Assembly: GCF_000504305.1 (NCBI RefSeq)
Contig: NZ_KI632512.1
Coordinates: 528,388 to 592,387 of the forward strand
Direction: 5' to 3'
DNA: 64,000 nucleotides
Origin: Nitratidesulfovibrio termitidis HI1
GTDB lineage: Bacteria > Desulfobacterota > Desulfovibrionia > Desulfovibrionales > Desulfovibrionaceae
Position numbers and translations under genes: made by a program. Below the pieces are notes generated by a model, which made no database searches, was not told where the DNA came from, and saw only the letters and a program-made list of their open reading frames with translations. Below are positions 1 to 9,300 of this stretch, piece by piece (within the stretch, counting starts at the first letter, position 1; every line of letters begins with the position of its first letter).

Positions 1-161
1 TGCACCCCGACACCCTGCTGCGCGATGCCGCCGAACTGCTGTTGCACCACAAGTACGGGTGCCTGCCCGTGACCGAGGGCGACAGGCTGGTGGGCATCGT
101 GACCGAGGCGGACTTCCTGAAGCTGACCATCAGCCTGCTGGATGCCGTCGAACACCCCTAG
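1..161 (+). CDS. CBS-domain protein, C-terminal fragment (cut by window edge)
   Basis: The frame is open from base 3 and stops with TAG at 159-161, leaving 52 residues. The fragment reads like the second half of a CBS domain: an amphipathic helix, then CLPVTEGDRLVGIVTEADFL, which matches the usual pattern of 'lpVv-d-g-lvGivt-dl'. CBS pairs bind adenosine ligands and regulate enzymes or transporters, but the rest of the protein lies outside the window, so the partner domain is unknown. A terminator hairpin follows directly. Confidence 0.75.
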   Translation, partial: HPDTLLRDAAELLLHHKYGCLPVTEGDRLVGIVTEADFLKLTISLLDAVEHP

Positions 162-188
162 GCAGGCCGCCCAAACGGTTTGGACACG

Positions 189-215
189 AGCCGCCCGGCT
201 TTCAGGGCGGCTTTT
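189..215 (+). terminator. Rho-independent terminator after the CBS gene
   Basis: An eight-base stem, AGCCGCCC paired with GGGCGGCT across an eight-base loop, runs straight into TTTT. It sits 27 bases after the CBS stop codon and just before the ribosome binding site of the next gene. Confidence 0.75.
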
Positions 216-236
216 CACTTGAAAGGATCAGGAGAC

Positions 237-1547
237 ATGACTGCAGCAAAGAATCTTTCCATCGTGATCGTCTTCGCGGCCCTGCTGGGGCTGCTCGGCA
301 TCGGCGGCTTCATGCTCTTTCAGGACATGGAAGGGCCGGAAGTCATCCTTACCCCGGACACGGGGCGTGCCTCGCCGCATCAGGATCTGAACCTGATCCT
401 GCGCGACAAGAAGTCGGGCATCCGGTCCGTCACCGTCACGGTGAAAAAGAATTCGCACTCGCTGGTCGTGCTGGACAGCGCCTTCACCGATGGCCGTCGC
501 GAACAGCGCGTGGCCTTCAACCTGAAGGATGCAGGCCTGAAGGACGGCGCCTTCGACCTTGAAGTGCGCACGGCCGACACCTCGCTGGCCGGGTTCGGCA
601 AGGGCAACACCACCACCAGGGTCTACCCCCTGCGTCTGGACACCCAGCCCCCGCGCGTTTCGGTAAAGAGCATGCCCCCCTACGTGCGGCGCGGCGGCAC
701 CGGTTCCATCCTCTATTCGGTCAACGAAGATGTGGAACGCACCGGCGTGAAGGTGGGCGACCTGTATTTTCCGGGGTTCAAGCAGCCAAGCGGCGACTAC
801 ATCTGCTTCTTCGCCTTTCCGCACTTTCTCACCGTGGCCCAGTACGCCCCGGAAATCACCGCCGTGGACCTTTCCGGCAACGCCATGGCCAGCCGCCTGG
901 TCATTCGCCCGCTGGACCGGGTGTTCCGGCATGACAACATCAACATTTCCGAAAGTTTCCTGGCCAGCAAGATGCCCGAATTCGAGCAGGACGTGCCCGG
1001 CGACCTGAGCCCGCTGGAACGTTTCCTGAAGGTGAACAACGATCTGCGCGCGTCCAACGAACAGAAGCTGCTGGAAATCGGCAAGGATACCGCGCCGGCC
1101 ATGCTCTGGCACGGGGCGTTCCTGCAACTGCCCAATTCGGCCACCCGGGCCGGGTTTGCCGACAACCGCAGCTACCTGCACAACGGACAGAAGGTGGACA
1201 ACCAGACCCACCTCGGCCTGGACTTCGCCTCGCTGGCCATGGCCGAGGTGCCCGCTTCCAACAGCGGGCGGGTGGTCTTTGCCGGGCATCTCGGCATTTA
1301 CGGCAACCTCGTGGTCATCGACCACGGCCTTGGCCTGCAAACCCTGTACTCGCACCTCAGCGAGATTTCGGCCAACGTGGGCCAGCAGGTGAAAAAGGGC
1401 GACGTCATCGGCAAGACCGGCACCACCGGCATGGCGGGCGGCGACCACCTGCACTTCGGGGTGACCATCGGCGGGGTGCAGGTACAGCCGCTGGAATGGC
1501 TGGACCCGCACTGGATCGAAGACAACGTGACGGGACGTCTGAAGTAG
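237..1547 (+). CDS. M23-family (LytM) murein endopeptidase, membrane anchored
   Basis: 436 residues. Residues about 7-27 form one hydrophobic segment near the N-terminus (a signal anchor or uncleaved signal), so the rest should be periplasmic. The C-terminal 120 residues are a peptidase M23 domain with the zinc ligands visible: H325 and D329 (HLGLD), and H406 in the HLH motif, with YSHL between them. The roughly 280-residue N-terminal part is beta-rich and not recognised. The family cuts peptide cross-links in murein or acts as a scaffold; all zinc ligands are present here, so it is probably active. The ATG at 237 was chosen because AGGATCAGGAG lies just upstream and the hydrophobic segment follows directly. 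It is bounded by terminators on both sides and looks monocistronic. Confidence 0.88.
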   Translation: MTAAKNLSIVIVFAALLGLLGIGGFMLFQDMEGPEVILTPDTGRASPHQDLNLILRDKKSGIRSVTVTVKKNSHSLVVLDSAFTDGRREQRVAFNLKDAGLKDGAFDLEVRTADTSLAGFGKGNTTTRVYPLRLDTQPPRVSVKSMPPYVRRGGTGSILYSVNEDVERTGVKVGDLYFPGFKQPSGDYICFFAFPHFLTVAQYAPEITAVDLSGNAMASRLVIRPLDRVFRHDNINISESFLASKMPEFEQDVPGDLSPLERFLKVNNDLRASNEQKLLEIGKDTAPAMLWHGAFLQLPNSATRAGFADNRSYLHNGQKVDNQTHLGLDFASLAMAEVPASNSGRVVFAGHLGIYGNLVVIDHGLGLQTLYSHLSEISANVGQQVKKGDVIGKTGTTGMAGGDHLHFGVTIGGVQVQPLEWLDPHWIEDNVTGRLK

Positions 1548-1610
1548 CGCCTGCCCTGCCCGGCCACGAGGCCAGGCAGGAAGGGAATGCGAACGCCTTT
1601 TGAACAAAAA

Positions 1611-1643
1611 ACGGGGAGCCCATGGGCTCCCCGTTTTTCTTTA
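1611..1643. terminator. Bidirectional Rho-independent terminator
   Basis: A perfect 24-base palindrome (ACGGGGAGCC and its complement around CATG) is followed by TTTTTCTTT on the plus strand and preceded by AAAAAA, which gives a T-run on the minus strand. It lies between the convergent M23 and DUF488 genes and can end both transcripts. Confidence 0.88.
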
Positions 1644-1827
1644 TCCTTCAGAGTGTTGCGGGAAGATTTCGAGAAAGATCGCTTCCGCGTCCCATGGCGG
1701 GAATCAGTATCCTTCACCTGTCACTTTAAGAACAAACCCGCACACGAACTGACCGCGGGCACCCTCATTCAGCCGCAGGGAAACAGCCCCGGGCAAGGGT
1801 CGGGGAAGTACCGGCATGCCCCCCGTC

Positions 1828-2205
1828 CTACGCGCCCCCCGGTTGCAACAGGAATGCCTTAAGGGCCACCGCGTTGTTGCGTGCCTCGTCCCGCGCCGCG
1901 TAGAGCAACGTGACGCGGCCCGGCCCCGCCGCCATGTCTCGCAGCAAAGCAAGCTCGGGATGGGCGGATGCGCGCAGTTCCGCATGGTAGCGGGTCAGGA
2001 ATTCCCGCCATCGGCCGGGATCGTGCCCGAACCAGCGGCGCAGATCGTCGGACGGAGCCACGCCGCGCAGCCAGTGGTCGATGCGGGCCTTGTCGCGCGC
2101 AAGGCCGCGCGGCCACAGCCGGTCCACCAGCACGCGCACTCCGTCGTCAGTGGCATCAACCGACGGCGCCGTCTCGTACACGCGCCGCACGCGCAGTTCC
2201 GCCAT
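1828..2205 (-). CDS. DUF488 family protein (YeaO-like)
   Basis: 125 residues. The protein carries the hallmarks of DUF488: VRRVYE at the start, VLVDRLWPRG near residues 25-35, FGHDP in the middle and LLYAARDEARNNA near the C-terminus. Members are small cytoplasmic proteins of unknown biochemical role, sometimes found beside redox or stress genes. The ATG at 2205 was chosen because GGAGG sits seven bases upstream; the frame could start further up but has no such site there. It is followed by the bidirectional terminator, and no functional partner is evident. Confidence 0.82.
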   Translation of the reverse strand: MAELRVRRVYETAPSVDATDDGVRVLVDRLWPRGLARDKARIDHWLRGVAPSDDLRRWFGHDPGRWREFLTRYHAELRASAHPELALLRDMAAGPGRVTLLYAARDEARNNAVALKAFLLQPGGA

Positions 2206-2377
2206 GGTTGCCTCCTTGCCTGACGCTCCCTGAACACGCATTCACCCATCACATGCGACACGAGCCTGCCCGTGGCAAGTCCGGGCAGCGGCATGCGTCC
2301 GGAGCCCGGCGGATATTCCCAGACACTCCGCCTCTTCCCGCCCCTCCCCGTGCCATCTGTCCGCCGCGCAAACGGAA

Positions 2378-2403
2378 GACGGGCGGCCCGAAGACCGCCC
2401 GTC
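2378..2403 (-). terminator. Terminator-like hairpin after ppsA
   Basis: A nine-base stem, GACGGGCGG with CCGCCCGTC, has an eight-base loop. Read on the minus strand it lies about 55 bases after the ppsA stop and is followed by TTCCGTTT, a weak T-tract. It is the only terminator candidate in the 250-base gap before the DUF488 gene. Confidence 0.55.
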
Positions 2404-2456
2404 CGTACATTCTGCAACGTGAATCAGGCACGCGCGTGGCGCGTATACCGTCTACA

Positions 2457-5400
2457 CTACCACTTCTTGGCGCGCTGGGCCTCCAGGGCCTTGGCCTGTT
2501 CCTCGAAGCTGGCGAACCCGGCCTGGTGCAGGGCGTCGGACACGGTGCCCGCCCAGTCCCAGGTGGCGTAGATGACCGGCTTGTGGAAGGTGGCCCGGAA
2601 CTGTTCCAGCTCGGAGCGGTAGAACTTTTCCTTGGGGGTTTCCAGGCTTTCGCGCAGCAGTTCGTGCAGGCGGCGCAGCTCGCCTTCGTACCAGTCCATC
2701 AGGTCTTCGGCCTGGGTGTACTTCTTGAGGATGTGGCCGTAGCCCTTTTCCTCCAGCAGCGCGCGCAGGTTGGCCAGGTGCTGGTTGCGCAGCCAACTGC
2801 CCAGTTCCGAGGTGGGGATGTTTTCGGCCTCCACCTCGGCCATGTCCAGCTTGGTCTGGTAGTAGGTGTCGGGCACCACCGAGGCGGACACGATGCCCGC
2901 GATGGCCACCAGGCCGCGCAGGATCTTGCTGTTGGACACGCCCTGGCCGCAGAAGCCCACCTTGCGGGCGCACTTCTGGCCGGTGAAGATGGTCACCAGG
3001 ATGGCCCAGACCACGGCGGGATCTTCCTCGTCGTAGATGTGGCCGAGGCGCGCGTTGTCGCGGTCGGTGGCCAGCACCATCTGGGTCATGTCGTTGGAGC
3101 CGATGGAGAACCCGTCGAACTCCTCGATGAACTGCTTGGCCAGCACGGCGTTGGACGGGATTTCCGACATCTGGATCATCTTCAGCCCGTCGACGCCGCT
3201 CTTCAGCTTGTGCACCTGTTCCAGATAGCGGCGCATGGAGCGCGCTTCTTCCAGGGTGCGCACGAAGGGCAGCATGAGCTGCAGGTTGCACCCGCCGTAC
3301 ACGCCGCGCGCCAGCTTGAAGGCCTCGATTTCCCAGTCGTGCAGGTTGCGCGACACCCCGCGGAAGCCCAGCATGGGGTTGTCTTCCATCTGCTCGAACA
3401 GGTTGCCGCCCAGCAGGTTGCGGTACTCGTTCGACTTGAAGTCGGTGGTGCGGTAGACGATGTCCTTGCCGTAGAAGGCCATGGCGAACAGGGCCAGGCC
3501 CTGCGACAGGGTCTGGACGTAGTGCTCCTTGCCGGTGCGGAAGCCGCGCGAACGGATCAGGGCGCGAATCTTGTCCGGCACGGCGCGCATGTCGTCCATT
3601 TCCTTCTGCAGGCCGCTGCGCAGCCCCACCTCGTGGCGCAGGCGGGCGATCTTGGCCAGCGCGTCCTGCACGGCGGGGATGTCCTCGACGCGTTCCACCT
3701 GGGCGCGCACGTTGGCTTCTATCTCGGCACGGCGCTTCACCGTGTCCGGGTCGATGCCGTTCAGCAGCGCCAGTTGGTCGTCGTAGCCCATGATCACGCG
3801 CACGTGGTCTTCAAGGTCGATGGACGTCTTCAGGATGTCGATGCGGCGGGTGGCCAGTTCCACATGCTCGTCCAACTTGTGGTCCAGTTCGCGCATCTTG
3901 CGGTGCATGACCAGCACCTGTTCGGTGCCGCGCAGGTTCTCGCGCGAGGCCAGGGCCTCGATTTCAGCCGACAGGCCGGTGATGTGGCCCACGTACTCGC
4001 GCAGCTTCATGTCGATGGCGATGAGCCCGGCGGACAGTTGCTCTCGCAGGATCTTGGACAGGCGGGAATCCAGTTCGCGCAGCTTGGCGTGCACGGCGTG
4101 GTCCAGTTCACCGCTGTCGAAGGCTTCCAGCGCCTGCGGATGCACGCCGATGTTGCCCAGCATGAATTCCGCGCGCAGCAGGCCCACCTCGAAGTCTTCC
4201 ACCTCGCGCAGGCGCGAGAGGAACATGGCCTGGCCCACGTCGGCCAGGATCAGGCCTACCTTGGTCTTGGTGGGGGGGAGCTTCGACAGGTCCATCTCGC
4301 CGCCCACTTCGCGCAGGGGCAGCATGCCCCGGTACACCCGGCCCCGGGTGCCGTCCACGGTCACTTCCTGGCCGTCCAGGGCGCGCAGGATTTCCAGGCG
4401 CTGAATGCCGATGACGGCGGGGATGCCCAGTTCGCGCGAGGTGATGGCTGCGTGGCTGGTGTCGCCGCCCACGTCGGCAAGGATGGCGGCAGCCACGCGC
4501 ATGCCGGGCACCATGTCGGGGTCGGTGCGGTCGGCGGCGAGGATGTCGCCCTTGTTGATCTTGTTCAGTTCCAGGGCGGACCGCAGGAACTTCACCCTGC
4601 CCTGCCCGGCCCCGCGCGACGCGCCGTTGCCTTCCAGCAGCACCTCGGCCTGGCTGGCCGCCTTCGGGTGCACCTCGCGGCGGCGCATGAAGATGGTGTG
4701 CGGGTGTTTTTCCAGCTCTTCGTTCCAGCGGGTTTCGGGGCGGGCCTGCACGAACCACAGCCTGTCGGCCGAGTCGATGCAGAATTCGGTGTCCATGATC
4801 ATGTCGCCGTAGGCGCGGCTGATGGCGCGCACGCCCTTGGCCACCTGTTCGGCCTGGGCCAGCGAAAGCGACCAGCGATACGCCTCGATCTCGGGCACGG
4901 AAACCTTCTTGGTGCCGCCCTTCTCGTCGTAGACGATCTTCTTGTCCTTGCAGCCCATCTGGCGGATGACCACCTCGGGCCCGTCGTCACGCTGGAAGAC
5001 GTAGAACTTGTCGGGGGTGACCATGCCGCCCACCACGGCCTCGCCCAGGCCGTAGCTGGCGTCCATGCCCACCAGGTCCTTGCGGGCGGTGCCACGGCAG
5101 CCGGTGGCGGTATCCGCGCTGAAGGCGGTGCCCGAAATGACCGGGTTGATCATGCGCATGATGCACACCGAGAGCGAGGTGTTCTCGATGGCCCATTCCT
5201 GCTTGGCCTTGATGGCGATGGATTCGTCGCCGGTGGCTTCGGCACGGGCCTGCGCGTCCAGGATCGCCTCGCGGCGGTAGGTCATGGAACGCAGGTTGTA
5301 GGCCGATGCGCAGTCCCAGTGGTAGGCGGCGGAGGCGCGGCTTTCGCCCACGATGTTCAGGTAGGTGTCCTGCAACCCGGCAAAGGCCTTCTTGCGCGAG

Positions 5401-6035
5401 TCTTCGCCGGCGGCGGAGGAACGCACGGCCACGGGCACGTCTTCGGCGCCCGCTTCCTTGCAGATGGAGCGATAGGCCTCGCGCACGCAGTCGTCCACGG
5501 CCTTGGGCAGCTCCACGCACAGGATGCCCGCCTGCACCAGCACCGAGCGCTTGCGCAACTGGTCGATGCCTTCCGGCGAGGTGGCGAAGCCTTCCACCAC
5601 GTTGTTGACAAAGGTGCGCAGCTTGATCTGGGTTTCATCCGGCTTGGCGGAAGCCTGGGCGCGGATTTCCTTGGCCAGGTTACGGACGAACTTTTGCAGG
5701 AACTCCGAATCCTTGTTGATCTCCGGATCGTTCCAGTCGATGCGGTTGTATTCCTTGTCCACGGTGGCGCGGACGAGCGATGCGTTGACCCTGGTTTCGT
5801 CGAGCAGGATGTGGAACGCCTGCGACGATATGGCGCGGAACTCGGGTGCGCGGATTCCTTCCACCTGGCTGATGATGGCGGTGTTGTAGTTCTTGCCGCC
5901 GACCAGCAACTCGGCATCGTCGCCGATGCGCACGATGTCGGCGCCAGTCAGCACCAGCTTCTTGGTGAGTTCGGAAATCTCGGCGCCAGCCTTGGCGGCC
6001 TTGGCCGCAGGCTTTTCAACCGGAGTTTTGCCCAT
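2457..6035 (-). CDS. ppsA: Phosphoenolpyruvate synthase-type PEP/pyruvate-binding enzyme with long insert
   Basis: 1192 residues, about 400 longer than E. coli PpsA. The N-terminal ATP-binding domain shows RSSAAGEDS (about 205-213). The swivelling domain has GGDTSHAAI with the phosphorylatable His at about 528. The C-terminal PEP/pyruvate barrel has SDFKSNEY-like TTDFKSNEYR, NPMLGFRG, SIGSNDMTQ and the catalytic Cys at about 1029 in GFCGQG. Between GVHPQAL (about 632) and the barrel (about 837) lies an extra helical stretch of about 200 residues. Expected reaction: pyruvate + ATP + water to PEP + AMP + phosphate. The start has AGGAGG eight bases upstream. It follows pyc on the same strand, and together they link pyruvate, oxaloacetate and PEP. 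All key residues are present, so it is probably active, although the extra segment could alter regulation or partner binding. Confidence 0.88.
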   Translation of the reverse strand: MGKTPVEKPAAKAAKAGAEISELTKKLVLTGADIVRIGDDAELLVGGKNYNTAIISQVEGIRAPEFRAISSQAFHILLDETRVNASLVRATVDKEYNRIDWNDPEINKDSEFLQKFVRNLAKEIRAQASAKPDETQIKLRTFVNNVVEGFATSPEGIDQLRKRSVLVQAGILCVELPKAVDDCVREAYRSICKEAGAEDVPVAVRSSAAGEDSRKKAFAGLQDTYLNIVGESRASAAYHWDCASAYNLRSMTYRREAILDAQARAEATGDESIAIKAKQEWAIENTSLSVCIMRMINPVISGTAFSADTATGCRGTARKDLVGMDASYGLGEAVVGGMVTPDKFYVFQRDDGPEVVIRQMGCKDKKIVYDEKGGTKKVSVPEIEAYRWSLSLAQAEQVAKGVRAISRAYGDMIMDTEFCIDSADRLWFVQARPETRWNEELEKHPHTIFMRRREVHPKAASQAEVLLEGNGASRGAGQGRVKFLRSALELNKINKGDILAADRTDPDMVPGMRVAAAILADVGGDTSHAAITSRELGIPAVIGIQRLEILRALDGQEVTVDGTRGRVYRGMLPLREVGGEMDLSKLPPTKTKVGLILADVGQAMFLSRLREVEDFEVGLLRAEFMLGNIGVHPQALEAFDSGELDHAVHAKLRELDSRLSKILREQLSAGLIAIDMKLREYVGHITGLSAEIEALASRENLRGTEQVLVMHRKMRELDHKLDEHVELATRRIDILKTSIDLEDHVRVIMGYDDQLALLNGIDPDTVKRRAEIEANVRAQVERVEDIPAVQDALAKIARLRHEVGLRSGLQKEMDDMRAVPDKIRALIRSRGFRTGKEHYVQTLSQGLALFAMAFYGKDIVYRTTDFKSNEYRNLLGGNLFEQMEDNPMLGFRGVSRNLHDWEIEAFKLARGVYGGCNLQLMLPFVRTLEEARSMRRYLEQVHKLKSGVDGLKMIQMSEIPSNAVLAKQFIEEFDGFSIGSNDMTQMVLATDRDNARLGHIYDEEDPAVVWAILVTIFTGQKCARKVGFCGQGVSNSKILRGLVAIAGIVSASVVPDTYYQTKLDMAEVEAENIPTSELGSWLRNQHLANLRALLEEKGYGHILKKYTQAEDLMDWYEGELRRLHELLRESLETPKEKFYRSELEQFRATFHKPVIYATWDWAGTVSDALHQAGFASFEEQAKALEAQRAKKW

Positions 6036-6255
6036 TCGTGAATCCTCCTGTGGGGGATAGAAACGCTTGCCTGAAGGTCCGATACCCGAAAACGACGGTC
6101 TTGTCCCACGCGCACGGGGCGTGGGGTGATCAACCGGTGGGTATCATGCAGGGGGCTGGCATGGGGTGCCGGTCTCCTTATGGGGGGTTCTCGCATCGTC
6201 GCCCGCGGCCCGTACAGGCCGGGCCGGGCGGTGCCTGGTACAGCCGAAGGATAGC

Positions 6256-6291
6256 CCGCGCGCGGCCCGGGGGTGCCGGGGCCGCGCGCGG
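6256..6291. terminator. Strong GC hairpin between pyc and ppsA
   Basis: CCGCGCGCGGCCC pairs with GGGCCGCGCGCGG across a ten-base loop, ten bases past the pyc stop on the minus strand. There is no T-tract on either side, so it may act as an attenuator or RNA-stabilising hairpin rather than a full terminator. The rest of the 265-base pyc-ppsA gap shows nothing else recognisable. Confidence 0.45.
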
Positions 6292-6300
6292 AATGTCTGC

Positions 6301-9300
6301 TTATGGATTCAAGGCTTCGCCGCAGTAGGGGCAGAAGTCGATGCCTTCCATGGTGATGGGCCGCGAACACGCCACGTTGGGGCAGGTGCGCGGGATGGGC
6401 CCAAGCTCCACGATCAGTTCGCCTTCGCGGACGGGCATCATCTGCTTGCTTTCGCGGTAGTCGGCGGTCTTCAGCACGCGCTTGACCATGCCGGAAACCG
6501 GGGCCAGCACCGCCTTTTCCTGCTTCATGATGGAGATGTTGAACAGCTCCTCGCCCTGCTTCACCACGTCGCCGGGGTGCACGTACATCACCCACAGGTC
6601 GCCGTTGCTGGGCGCGGCCACGTGCAAGGGATTGGACGGATCGGCCTTTTCCGAGCCCTTGCCGTCGGCGATGGCAGCCTTGGCCACCTGCACCTCGCAG
6701 CTCATGAACTCGGAATCGAGCACGTAGCGCACCACGCTCATGCCCGCCTCGTTGGGGCGCGAGATGCTGAGCAACGAGAGATGGTGCGGCTTGCCGTTGG
6801 AATCGACGAAGTTCAGATCCTCGCCGGGGGCCACGCCCTCGAACCAGACGTCCAGCGGCAGGTTGTTGGGGTTGCCGAAGCGGGCCCGCAACTGGATGGT
6901 CTTGATGGCGTCGCCGGGGTGGTTCAAGTACAGGACGAACTCTTCTTCCGTGGGCTTGCGGCGCATGATCTCGATGTAGCCGCGTTCTTCCGCAGCCATG
7001 TCCACGTCGGTCAGCGAATCAAGGGGCGATGCCTCGGTGCGCGAGGCGATGGCCTTCTTCCATTCGTTGCCGAAGGCGCTTTCGTACACCCAGTCCGCCG
7101 GAAAGCCGAGGGGCAGCTTGCCGAAGCGGCCCAGCAGCAGGTTGCGGAAGGCGTCGTTGCAGTCCTGGTAGATGGACAGGCGCGCCTTGCGCATTTCCGC
7201 CGTCAGGTCTGCCTCGTTGTGCCGGGCCACGTGGTCCAGCACTTCCAGCAGGTAGCGCACTTCTTCTTCGCCGCCGCGCTTGTAGGCGTTGGTCACGGCA
7301 AGGAAGGCGGTGTTCCAGGTTACCTGCGAGCCGGGCGTCACGTCGTGGTAACGCACGATCTTGCGGGTGCCCGCCAGGTATTTGAGCATGTACGGCAAGA
7401 GGTGGATGTACCCCTGCTTCATGGCCCCTTCCTGCGACGACGAGGTGGCCCCGCCGGGCATGGCGTGCTCGACCACGTCGTGGTCGATGCCCTGGAAGTA
7501 CGGCGCGCAGTAGCGGTCGTAGTACGGCATGATCTGCTTGAGCACGAAGTTGCAGTCGCGGATCATGTTCTTGTTCAGGTTGGTCTTCAGGCCCAGCTCG
7601 TCCTCGATGTAGGCGGCAGTGGCCAGCACGTCGCCCTGCCCGTACGAACGGACCGAAGCGCCCAGGGCAACGTCCACGATGTGCGTGCCGGCCTTGGCGG
7701 CGGCCCCCACGGAGGGCACGAACAGGCCGTCGGTGTAGTGGCGATGGTAGTGCAGCACCAGCGAGGGCCAGCGCTTGCGCAGGGCAGAGACCAGAGCGGT
7801 CATGAACCGGGGCGGGCACATGCCTGCCATGTCCTTGAGGCCCAGGATGATCATCTTCGCGGCCTGGTCGGGGCCGACACCGGCCACGCTGCCCACCATG
7901 CGCAGCACTTCCTCGGTAACGCCGAGGTAGTGATCCACGTCGAAGCCCTTGGCCCACGACAGCGACAGCGCGGGCTCGAAGACCACGTCGGTGCGGTTCA
8001 GAGCAACTTCGGCGAAGGGCCGCATGTTCTCGATGTGGTTCAGGAAGTCGAAGCAGCGGATGATGTGGTGGGTATCGCACACCATCTCGCCGGTCATGCG
8101 CATGAGGTTCTTGGGCTGCGGCTTGTACCCCAGCACGTTGGTGGAGCGGATGAGGATCTGCTTCAGCGTCTTGGGCGCAAAGCGGTTCCATTCCTTCGCT
8201 TCCGAGAAGGGGTAGGTCATGTTGGCCATGAGCGCCACGTGGAAGTGGGCGCCGCCGCCGTTCTCGATGGAGAAGAACCCGCAGTTGTCCAGATACGGTC
8301 CGATCAGCGCGTCTTCCGCCAGGCGGAAGCGGTTGCCGCTGTTCGACTGGGTCATGTCACGGGGGGTGGTGTCGGTGAAGTGCACGTGGCCCGCGTCGCG
8401 CAGGTAGTCCAGCAGCGCGGTGCGGTCGCCGGTGGGATACGGCGAGGCGGCGCGGCGCACGGCGCCGGGAATGTGCGGCAGCACCGGCTCGAAGCGGGGC
8501 ATGCGCGGGGTTTCGCGGGTGCGGTATTCACCCAGCTGCACGTAGGGGTTGTAGCCCTTGGCCGAAACCTCGGCCACCAGCCGGGCAAGGCGCTCCGCCT
8601 CGGGGGCGAGGTCGGAGTAGCACATCAGTTCCGGCGTGTTGGCGATGAAGTTGGTGTCCAGGTCGCCAGCGCGGAACTTGGGGTGCTTCAGCACCTGCTT
8701 GTAGAACGGGATGGTGGTCTTGATGCCGCCGATGACGTACTCGCCAAGGCAGCGCTCCATGATGCCGAGCACCTTTTCCCAGCCCTGCCCGTAGGCGATG
8801 AGCAGGGAACCCGCCGAGTCGTAGTTGGACGGAAACTCGTAGCCCGCGCACATGTTCGAGTCCAGGCGCACGCCGGGGCCGCCGGGCGACACGTAGCGGC
8901 TGACCAGGCCCGAATTGGGGGCGAAATGGTTCTGCGGGTCTTCGCAGTTGATGCGCACCTGCATGGCCACGTGCTGCGGCGCGGTGTTCTCCTGGGTGAA
9001 GCGCAGCTTGGCGCCAAAGGCCACGGCGATCTGCTCTTCCACAAGGTCGATGCCGTAGCGGCATTCGGTGATGCCGTGCTCCACCTGAAGGCGGGTGTTC
9101 ACCTCGATCAGGTACGGCGTGCCGTCGGCGGTAACCAGGAATTCCACGGTGCACAGCGAATGGTAGCCCACCTCGCGCACCAGCATGCGCGAGTATTCCT
9201 TCAGCCGTTCGCGCAGTTCGGGCGTGATGCCCGGCCACGGCGACGGCGTGATCTCGATGAGCTTCTGGTGGTTGCGCTGCACGGTACAGTCGCGTTCGTC

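Noticed and set aside
1968-6041. A 1357-codon open frame on the plus strand opposite ppsA
   Set aside because: It is the antisense shadow of a high-GC gene: His/Gly/Ala/Val-rich, no family motif, while the minus strand has a full PEP synthase.
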